Shown in pieces: positions 6,325 through 12,163 of a stretch of 12,163 nucleotides of DNA (positions are counted from its first letter, which is position 1; every line of letters begins with the position of its first letter). The notes beneath the pieces were generated by a model that saw nothing but the letters and a program-made list of their open reading frames with translations, was not told where the DNA came from and did not search any database. A program made the position numbers and the translations under genes. The stretch is taken from positions 1 to 12,163 of the forward strand of contig CAZNQG010000100.1 in assembly GCA_964575235.1 (NCBI GenBank), given 5' to 3'. This DNA is from SM23-62 sp964575235 (lineage in GTDB: Bacteria > Bacteroidota > Bacteroidia > Bacteroidales > SM23-62).

Positions 6325-7497
6325 TTAAAAATTCCACTTCAGGCGCAGGAAAAGAAGGCTGAGCTTCTGGCGGGAAACTGCACCGTTCAGAGGATTCGTC
6401 GTTTCTGCGTTGAAATATTGGAGGAAAAATCCAAGGTCCAGGTTATCCATGATGTTGTAGCCCAGGCTCGGGCCGGCAAAAAATCCCTTCATTTCCGGGA
6501 AGTACATGCCGGCCAGGCTTGCCGTAAACAGGGGTGTGACGGGGTAGGAACCGGAGGCAAAGATCGTATGGTCCGTAAAGGCAAGCTGCTTGACCGTCAG
6601 GGGACCGGTATAAAAATCCAGGAATCCGAGGGAAGAACTCAGGGGATGGCTGGAGTACAGGTATTCCCCCTGCAACATAAGGGAATTGGAGAACACATAT
6701 TCGATGCCGACCGAAAACATGAACATACCGGAGGTATCGCTCGGGTTTTTAACCGGATGGAAATAGCTTGCCTCGCCACGGAAACCCGCCCCGCCGATGT
6801 TCCCCGACCAGCCTAGTCCCCCAACATAATCGTCCTCCTGCAGCAGGCCGGCAAGAAACTGAATGTCGTACGACAAAACGTTGAACCGGTACCGGGCTGC
6901 GGCGGTAATGCTGTTGGCGCTGTCGATCTTGGCAGCGATTTCAATGCTCGAGGTATAATTTGGGTAGAACTGCAACCTCAGGGCATCCGAACCGGGACGC
7001 TCTTCATAATCGAAATCAAAGTAAGAATAGGCGTTGAAAATATCGTTCACGTTCCAGACGAATGTTTGTCCCCAGTTAATCCGCTGCCTGCCTGCCGTCG
7101 CTGCGAAAGAACCCACCGTATACTGAACCCATATTCGGTCGAATGCAGCATTCAGCAGATAAGACCTTCCGCTCAGAAGATTGAAGGACAGGTCCACCCA
7201 GCCCATATCCCCGGCAATGGCATCGGCATAGGAGGGTACCAACTGCATGGTCTGCCCGTACATCAGCCGGTTGCGCAGCTGAATGGTCCCGCTGAAATGA
7301 TCCCCCCCGTACCAGAAGAAATTAAGACGGTTGTGGAACAGGTTGTCTATGATCCAGACTTCATCCGGTTTTTCAAACATGACGGACTGCATGTTTGTCA
7401 GGTACCCCTGGAGTTCAAAGGAATGAGCATTCTTCTGTGCAATGCTGCTGAACGGCAGAAGGAACAGGCAAAGGGCATATGTCAGGATCCGGTGCAT
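6325..7497 (-). CDS. Predicted outer-membrane beta-barrel protein of the Lol-like operon
   Basis: A 390-residue exported protein. Residues 1-20 are a signal peptide ending SSIA before Gln21. The rest alternates polar and hydrophobic residues with many aromatics and glycines, and the chain ends in LFLRLKWNF. A C-terminal Phe after alternating residues is the classic signal for insertion by the BAM complex. Central motifs GRQRINWGQ (136-144), NDIFNAY (151-157) and DYEERPGSDALR (163-174) recall porin-like proteins, including those of the DUF1302 type found beside LolA-like and MMPL genes in other phyla; that comparison is from memory. The start lies 7 bases after the ATPase stop, so it is probably the last gene of the operon. 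It could be the outer-membrane receptor or exit pore for cargo brought by the LolA-like protein. The barrel topology is well supported; the transport role is inference from context. Confidence 0.82.
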   Translation of the reverse strand: MHRILTYALCLFLLPFSSIAQKNAHSFELQGYLTNMQSVMFEKPDEVWIIDNLFHNRLNFFWYGGDHFSGTIQLRNRLMYGQTMQLVPSYADAIAGDMGWVDLSFNLLSGRSYLLNAAFDRIWVQYTVGSFAATAGRQRINWGQTFVWNVNDIFNAYSYFDFDYEERPGSDALRLQFYPNYTSSIEIAAKIDSANSITAAARYRFNVLSYDIQFLAGLLQEDDYVGGLGWSGNIGGAGFRGEASYFHPVKNPSDTSGMFMFSVGIEYVFSNSLMLQGEYLYSSHPLSSSLGFLDFYTGPLTVKQLAFTDHTIFASGSYPVTPLFTASLAGMYFPEMKGFFAGPSLGYNIMDNLDLGFFLQYFNAETTNPLNGAVSRQKLSLLFLRLKWNF

Positions 7498-7504
7498 GGA
7501 GTCT

Positions 7505-8188
7505 TTATTTTACCTCGTCTTTGAGCACTTTTCCGTCTTCGAGTGTGACCACACGCCTGGCTTTTTTCATAACACGGGCATCGTGTGTGGCAAAGATAAA
7601 GGTGATGTTTTCCTCCCGGTTCAGTTTTTCCATGATATCCAGGAGATTCTCCGTGGCTTTTGAATCAAGGTTTGCCGTGGGTTCATCGGCCAGGATGAAT
7701 TTGGGTTTGGAGGCCAGGGCCCTGGCAACGGCAACCCGTTGCTGCTGTCCCCCCGAAAGCTTTGATGGCCTGCTGTTGATACGGTCTGCCAGTCCCACGG
7801 CCTTCAGCAATTCCATGGTCCGGGCATCCCGTTCCGCCTTCGATCTGCCCTGAAGATGCATGATGAATTCAATGTTTTCCTTGGCTGTAAGGACCGGGAT
7901 CAGGTTGTATGCCTGGAATACGAAGCCTATATTGTTCAGCCTGAAGTTGATGCGTTCGGATGATTTAAGCGTACTGATGTTGGTACCTCCGACAAAGACT
8001 TCCCCGCTGGTGGGATTATCCAGTCCCCCCAGCATATTTAAAAGGGTGGTCTTACCGCAGCCGGAGGGACCGGCAATGGCTGCAAATTCACCTTCCTCAA
8101 ACGTGAGGTCCATGCCCTGCACGGCATGCACTTCGTGTTCTGAATCGTTGTAGATCTTATGCAGGTTCTTGATTTCAATTACTTTCAT
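7505..8188 (-). CDS. LolD/MacB-type ABC transporter ATPase
   Basis: A 227-residue cytoplasmic ATPase that would power the two permeases encoded just upstream. All nucleotide-binding motifs are intact: Walker A GPSGCGKTT (40-48), Q-loop FQAYNLIP (91-98), signature LSGGQQQR (144-151), Walker B FILADEP (164-170) with TANLDS after it, and the H-loop ATHD (200-203). The length and the sequence around the Q-loop place it in the LolD/FtsE/MacB group, whose members drive mechanotransmission rather than classic substrate channels. It lies 30 bases after the second permease and 7 bases before the barrel gene. The start at 8188 gives MKVIEIKNLHKIY, the usual N-terminus of this group. It is a standalone ATPase, not fused to a membrane domain as in MacB. 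Family identity is certain; cargo is not determined by this subunit. Confidence 0.96.
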   Translation of the reverse strand: MKVIEIKNLHKIYNDSEHEVHAVQGMDLTFEEGEFAAIAGPSGCGKTTLLNMLGGLDNPTSGEVFVGGTNISTLKSSERINFRLNNIGFVFQAYNLIPVLTAKENIEFIMHLQGRSKAERDARTMELLKAVGLADRINSRPSKLSGGQQQRVAVARALASKPKFILADEPTANLDSKATENLLDIMEKLNREENITFIFATHDARVMKKARRVVTLEDGKVLKDEVK

Positions 8189-8218
8189 GATCGTGAAGTT
8201 ATATGCATTATAAGGGTA

Positions 8219-9649
8219 TTACATATCCACCCGGAGGGCTTCTGCCGGATTCAGTTTCAAGGCTTTTCTTGCCGGGTAAATCGATGCAAGTATGCCGGTC
8301 AGGATCACCATGAACAGGATCTCCAGGAACGATTCCCAGCCGATGGTGGGGTAAACCATTGCGGAGAAACCAATGGCTTCGAATCCCTCCTTGTAGAGCG
8401 CCGAAAGATCCACACCGGTTTTACCGGTCAGCCAGACCAGCAGGTAACAGAGCACCGCACCGACTATGGCACCCGTTAGCCCCAGGAAAATGGTTTCAAG
8501 CATGATCATACGGAAAATCCTTCGCCGGTTCATGCCGATCGCCATCAGCATGCCGAGTTCCTTGACCCTTTCGAGCACGGCCATGAGCATGGTGTTGACG
8601 ATCCCGAAACCCAGGGCAAGGAGAATGATCACCAGGAACACAAAGAGGTAATAATTCATGGCCTCCGAATACATCGCGGCTTCCGGCATGATCTGGTCCC
8701 AGGTCTGGACGTCCAGTTCCGGGACTATTTTTTTTACCTGCCCGGCAACCGGTTCATCATCGCTCACCGAATTCAACAGGATGGCGATCTGGTTTACCTG
8801 GCCGGGTTGCACTTCGGCGACGGGGGCGATATCGGAACTGCGAACGAACAGGTTCATTCCGTCAAAAACAGAGTTTCCGGTTTTGTACACCCCGACCACC
8901 CGGAAGGCATCGTATGCGATGTTCCCATCCAGAGCCTGGAAACTTAATACGATCTTCCTTTTAAGCCGGTACTTAATGGCCGCTTCTTTGACACGAAAGG
9001 AGATTCTTTCCGCTTCTTTTGAGCCGAACAGGGCTGCCAGGGCATGGTCGAATTCCTCTTCGGTACGAAAGGATTTCCCGCCCAGGGAATCCAGCAGGGG
9101 AACGGTGTTCCGGAACTTCCTTCTTTCGGCGAGCAGGGACATGTCCTCCGGCAGGAGTTCATAGTAAGTAAGCTTGAGGGTTTTCGCCAGTTTTTCACCG
9201 ATTACAACGGGTTTACGTCCATCCCCGTTGAAAAAGGATCCTCCGTTGCGGACAATGGATTCGTCGATCCCCGTAACCTGCCGTTCGTGGTCGACATCCA
9301 CCCCGTTGATCATAACTCCGGAAGCATTACCCGAAGTGCTGGCCATACCCATTACCTTAACCCGTGCGGATACCGCTTTCACCTGCGGGATCTGCTCGAT
9401 CTGGGCCACGAGACGCGGAGCATCGTCGATGACGTATTTCAGTTCATTGTTTTCGAGATATTTGGGATTGTGTATCTGGATATGAGAGGATTCATTGCCG
9501 ATGGCCAGCTTGACCCTCGAATCCATCATGCCGTAGAAAAAAGCGACCATGTATACCCCGCCGAATATGCCCAGGGTAAAGGCCACAATGACCACCAGCG
9601 AGCGGGTTTTGTTCCGCCATATGTTCTTCCATGCTATTGACCAGATCAT
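8219..9649 (-). CDS. FtsX/LolC-LolE-type ABC permease with an enlarged periplasmic domain
   Basis: A 476-residue inner-membrane protein with the four-helix MacB/LolCE topology: one N-terminal helix (about 17-40) after the amphipathic AWKNIWRNKTR, a large periplasmic domain, then three helices (about 333-356, 380-405 and 440-460). The coupling region LERVKELGMLMAIGMNRRRIF (359-379) and the terminal YPARKALKLNPAEALR are typical. The periplasmic domain contains GVDVDHERQVTGID, and GEKLAKTLKL (151-160), which usually runs almost directly into a segment like KIVLSFQALDGN (232-243). About 70 extra, highly charged residues separate them here. The permease probably pairs with the neighbouring permease as a LolC/LolE-like heterodimer that hands a lipidated cargo to the LolA-like protein. 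It starts 25 bases after the first permease gene. Permease identity is firm; the cargo is inferred. Confidence 0.95.
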   Translation of the reverse strand: MIWSIAWKNIWRNKTRSLVVIVAFTLGIFGGVYMVAFFYGMMDSRVKLAIGNESSHIQIHNPKYLENNELKYVIDDAPRLVAQIEQIPQVKAVSARVKVMGMASTSGNASGVMINGVDVDHERQVTGIDESIVRNGGSFFNGDGRKPVVIGEKLAKTLKLTYYELLPEDMSLLAERRKFRNTVPLLDSLGGKSFRTEEEFDHALAALFGSKEAERISFRVKEAAIKYRLKRKIVLSFQALDGNIAYDAFRVVGVYKTGNSVFDGMNLFVRSSDIAPVAEVQPGQVNQIAILLNSVSDDEPVAGQVKKIVPELDVQTWDQIMPEAAMYSEAMNYYLFVFLVIILLALGFGIVNTMLMAVLERVKELGMLMAIGMNRRRIFRMIMLETIFLGLTGAIVGAVLCYLLVWLTGKTGVDLSALYKEGFEAIGFSAMVYPTIGWESFLEILFMVILTGILASIYPARKALKLNPAEALRVDM

Positions 9650-9674
9650 CTTGATGGGTTTTTATGGGTTTGAT

Positions 9675-10898
9675 TCAGGCGCGCAAGGCATTGATTTCTT
9701 TCAGTCTCATTACGGAGTTGACCGGATATATGATCGCCAGGATGAAGATCAGCAGGACCACCGCCGACTGGCCGATGAAATAGGTAACATCGAATTCCGC
9801 CGGCATGATGGGCTCAAAACCATAGGCTTCGAACAGTTCGGCATATTCACCGGTAAACCGGATGGGATGTTGTACCAGATACCCGATGACGGGCAGGCTG
9901 CCGATGATCCCCGATACTGCACCGATGAATCCCATCATCAGCATTTCGATGGTCAGGATGAGCCCGAGCCGCCGTTTTTGCATACCTACGGCCACCATGA
10001 CCCCGAATTCCTTTCTCCTTTCGGTAGTCATCATGATCAGGGTTCCGAGCACCCCGAACCCGACGATCAGGTAGAGCATTCCCAGCATAAGGAATCCCCC
10101 AGTCTGGTCGCTCTGGATCTGCTGGACAAGCTCCGGATTCATTTCCTTCCAGTCCATGATCTCGAAGATCTCCTCATCCAGCAGGCCGGCCAGCGATTTT
10201 TTCGTTTTGTTTAACTGGTCCGAATTATCCACGTTGATCACGAGAGAAGTCAAACGGTTACCGGTCCCGTAAAAATACTGTGCACAGGGAAGGGTCATGA
10301 AAACCATGCGGCGGTCGAGCTCCGGATTGGGCATTTTTAAAATTCCGATGACCGGGAAGATCCCCGCAGCGCTGGCGCCATGGTACCCCGTGCTGAGCAT
10401 TGTCAGGGTGTCCCCGAGCCGGAGGTTCAGGAATTCAGCCAGCCGGCTTGAAACCAGTACCCCTTCCGGGGAACCGTCAAAATAAACCCCCTCAATCAGT
10501 TTCCGGTCCGGGTGGGTCAGTTCCAGCTCCTTTTCCGGATCGATCCCCACCACCATGATGCCCTTGGTCTGTTCACCTGTTGATGCCAGGGCAAAGGATT
10601 CCAGCCTGGGGATCACGGCCTTGATGTTTTCCATCGAGTCGATCCTGCGAAACATCTCCGGATCATTCTTAAAAGTATTGTCCAGTGTAGGGTCGTCCCA
10701 GTATCCCTTGAAATGGATCTGAAGTGACCCGGTATAGGCTTCCACGATGCCGTCTGCCATATGCCCGTAGCTGCCGACTTGCATGGAACGCATGACCAGG
10801 GAGAAAAGAAGGGCAAAAAAGACCGAAGCAATGGTAATCAGGGTCCGGCGTTTGTTCCTCCAGATGTTCCTCCAGGCAAGTTTCAGGTAATCATTCAT
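9675..10898 (-). CDS. FtsX/LolC-LolE-type ABC permease
   Basis: A 407-residue inner-membrane permease and likely partner of the following one. The N-terminus MNDYLKLAWRNIWRNKRRT leads into the first membrane helix (about 19-38). A periplasmic MacB-like domain (about 40-265) contains GIMVVGIDPEKE and LVSSRLAEFLNLRLGDTL, the normal uninterrupted form of the segment that is expanded in the partner. Three more helices follow, at about 269-291, 313-341 and 376-395. TTERRKEFGVMVAVGMQKRR (291-310) is the cytosolic coupling region that contacts the ATPase. The chain ends in YPVNSVMRLKEINALRA, the usual motif of the family. The gene lies 24 bases after the LolA-like gene and 25 before the second permease. 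Two different permeases sharing one ATPase imply an asymmetric complex, as in LolCDE. There is no Shine-Dalgarno sequence before the ATG; the leader reads TTTTCATC. Confidence 0.95.
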   Translation of the reverse strand: MNDYLKLAWRNIWRNKRRTLITIASVFFALLFSLVMRSMQVGSYGHMADGIVEAYTGSLQIHFKGYWDDPTLDNTFKNDPEMFRRIDSMENIKAVIPRLESFALASTGEQTKGIMVVGIDPEKELELTHPDRKLIEGVYFDGSPEGVLVSSRLAEFLNLRLGDTLTMLSTGYHGASAAGIFPVIGILKMPNPELDRRMVFMTLPCAQYFYGTGNRLTSLVINVDNSDQLNKTKKSLAGLLDEEIFEIMDWKEMNPELVQQIQSDQTGGFLMLGMLYLIVGFGVLGTLIMMTTERRKEFGVMVAVGMQKRRLGLILTIEMLMMGFIGAVSGIIGSLPVIGYLVQHPIRFTGEYAELFEAYGFEPIMPAEFDVTYFIGQSAVVLLIFILAIIYPVNSVMRLKEINALRA

Positions 10899-10922
10899 GA
10901 TGAAAAATTTTGGGGGTCCTTC

Positions 10923-11669
10923 TCACCGGACCGTTTTCATTTTCTGCTGTGAAAAGAAACCATCCGGGATGGGTTTATTGAACAGGATCTCATCCATAAC
11001 CACCACCGTCTTATGGCCTTCCTCTTCTTCCGGGATCAGTTCAAACTTAGACGGTATCAGCCTGCCGTCCATGGTTTTAATGTCATAGGCCAGTTCGGTC
11101 TTTATCAGGTAATCGTCCTCATCGTAATATTCGCTTTTCATCTGCAAATACTCTTCCTTGGAGATCCACTTCAGGATCCTGCCCCATACCACGGCGGCAT
11201 CTTCGTGCGGGATGAGTTCGATTTTATAGCAATCCCAGCCGTCGATTTCTTCCTCGCCGACGATCCTGTGGGTATAGTCCACCACAATCGAAGACTCCTT
11301 CAAAAGGTCATCGTTCGTGAAATCAGAGCCCATCCAGCCCTGCGACATCATGGATGGCGGAAGCTTAATGAGCCGGTTGATCGTCGGGTTCCAGTTCCAC
11401 ATTTCATTTTTTCGTTTCAGGTACGTCTGGCCTTTTTCCCGGGCCGGCGCGGTAATGAGCGCCAGGGAATAATCCCTTCCCTTGGTCCAGCTTTTGAATG
11501 TTATGACACGTTGCCAGGTCGGGCGGACGATGGTCATGGTCATGGTGCTCTGGCTGGTCTCCTCACCCTGCATCTTATCATCCGCTTTTTTAACGATTTC
11601 GCGTGCATCCTGGGCGCTCAGTGCAGCAGCCATAAAGGCGATGGCGACGATGAAGCTGGTTTTTTTCAT
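10923..11669 (-). CDS. Exported LolA-like outer-membrane lipoprotein-sorting protein
   Basis: A 248-residue periplasmic protein of the LolA-like sorting family, expected to carry a lipid or lipoprotein on an open beta-sheet cup. The first 20 residues are a signal peptide (ending ALSAQ). QSTMTMTIVRPTWQRVITFK forms early strands. The hallmark block runs from GQTYLKRKNEMWNWNP through INRLIKLPPSMM to GWMGSDFTNDDL, and KIELIPHEDAAVVWGRI and MDGRLIPSKFELIPEEE follow later. This is not the short classical LolA but the longer form often found beside RND/MMPL or ABC exporters. Start choice: an in-frame TTG at 11687 would overlap the end of tetR and place extra residues before the signal peptide, so the ATG at 11669 is preferred; it leaves 11 bases after the tetR stop. 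Its position directly before two LolC/E-like permeases suggests it accepts their cargo. Family call is strong; cargo is unknown. Confidence 0.93.
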   Translation of the reverse strand: MKKTSFIVAIAFMAAALSAQDAREIVKKADDKMQGEETSQSTMTMTIVRPTWQRVITFKSWTKGRDYSLALITAPAREKGQTYLKRKNEMWNWNPTINRLIKLPPSMMSQGWMGSDFTNDDLLKESSIVVDYTHRIVGEEEIDGWDCYKIELIPHEDAAVVWGRILKWISKEEYLQMKSEYYDEDDYLIKTELAYDIKTMDGRLIPSKFELIPEEEEGHKTVVVMDEILFNKPIPDGFFSQQKMKTVR

Positions 11670-11680
11670 TGGATCGTGTA

Positions 11681-12163
11681 TTAACAATACATGGTTATCA
11701 GTTTGTTTTTTACTTTTTCCAGGGGAAACTTATCCGGATTGACCATGAATTGGAAGGAAATACCATCGAGCAGTGCACCGAAAAAAATCGCATCGGTATG
11801 CGGGTCCTCGGAACCGGTGGAGGCAAAGTAACCGGTAAGCATCTTCAGGTAATTGTTGATCATGACCAGAAGCCTTTTCTCGACCAGCCGGAGTACGGTG
11901 GGCTGGAAAAACAGATTGAAGTATAATCTCCAGTACCTCGATTCCGTCTTAAGGGCACTGAACATCTCTTCCAGGAAATACCGCATCTCCTCCCGGGTCA
12001 GGGTACCGTCCCGGTTGGGATCGATGAAGCGTACCAGGATGTCGATCCCGTTGTAAATAATGGAACGGATCAGATCCTCCTTGCTTTCGAAGTAATTATA
12101 CAATAAGCCTTTCGAGATCTTGGCCCGTTCTGCGATCATACTGATGGATGTGGACTGGAATCC
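11681..12163 (-). CDS. TetR/AcrR-family transcriptional regulator (start lies beyond the window)
   Basis: The frame is open to the window edge. The visible 160 residues begin in the helix-turn-helix: GFQSTSISMIAERAKISKG followed by LLYNYFESKEDL, the diagnostic TetR recognition helix and its flank. About 25 to 30 N-terminal residues are missing. The rest is the helical ligand-binding and dimer domain. An oddity is a twelve-residue loop DPNRDGTLTREE (nucleotides 11987-12022) that fits the EF-hand calcium loop at every ligand position. The gene ends 11 bases before the LolA-like gene on the same strand, so it probably belongs to the operon and represses it until a hydrophobic ligand or envelope signal binds. 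No operator can be identified, since the upstream region is outside the window. TetR assignment is secure; ligand and target are inferred. Confidence 0.93.
   Translation of the reverse strand, partial: GFQSTSISMIAERAKISKGLLYNYFESKEDLIRSIIYNGIDILVRFIDPNRDGTLTREEMRYFLEEMFSALKTESRYWRLYFNLFFQPTVLRLVEKRLLVMINNYLKMLTGYFASTGSEDPHTDAIFFGALLDGISFQFMVNPDKFPLEKVKNKLITMYC

Noticed and set aside
9650..9674. Short direct repeat AACCCAT...AACCCAT between the two permease genes
   Set aside because: Only seven bases repeated once within a 25-base gap, which is too small to support a regulatory or mobile-element claim.
9549..10214. Plus-strand open frame of 221 codons rich in His, Asp and Gln
   Set aside because: The His/Asp/Gln-rich translation is what the reverse complement of membrane-protein codons gives. 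It overlaps the well-supported first permease on the other strand.

Overview
The window looks like chromosomal DNA of a member of the Bacteroidota. Evidence: every gene lies on the minus strand in short-spaced runs; most start codons lack a Shine-Dalgarno sequence; two gene starts follow a good match to the Bacteroidota -7 promoter box TAnnTTTG; signal peptides often end in Gln; and several protein types are typical of that phylum. No tRNA, rRNA, CRISPR array, insertion sequence or phage gene was seen. Coding density is very high, with no gene-free stretch over 300 bases.

Right-hand block (12163 down to 6325), in transcription order: a TetR-family regulator cut by the window edge, an exported LolA-like lipoprotein-sorting protein, two FtsX/MacB-type ABC permeases, a LolD-like ATPase and a predicted outer-membrane beta-barrel. 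Gaps are 7 to 30 bases and there is no obvious internal terminator, so this reads as one operon. The parts form a complete inner membrane-periplasm-outer membrane route. The best inference is a dedicated, self-regulated Lol-like trafficking machine for a lipid or lipoprotein. It parallels better-known clusters in which an RND/MMPL pump takes the place of the ABC module. Its cargo is unknown.

Middle block (6233 to 3706): a small DsrE-family protein, with a likely intrinsic terminator after it; an exported protein joining ankyrin repeats to a PPP-type (Shewanella-like) phosphatase with all metal-site motifs present; and a short secreted protein that looks like the truncated N-terminus of a larger Bacteroidota family.

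Left-hand block (3657 to 1): two secreted M16 peptidase-family proteins overlapping by ATGA, then the start of dtd (D-aminoacyl-tRNA deacylase), which runs off the window. The first M16 protein has the zinc motif HFFEH but lacks the substrate-binding Tyr. The second has lost the zinc motif, keeps the Arg/Tyr pair and carries an extra LolA-like C-terminal domain. They probably form a heterodimeric periplasmic peptidase.
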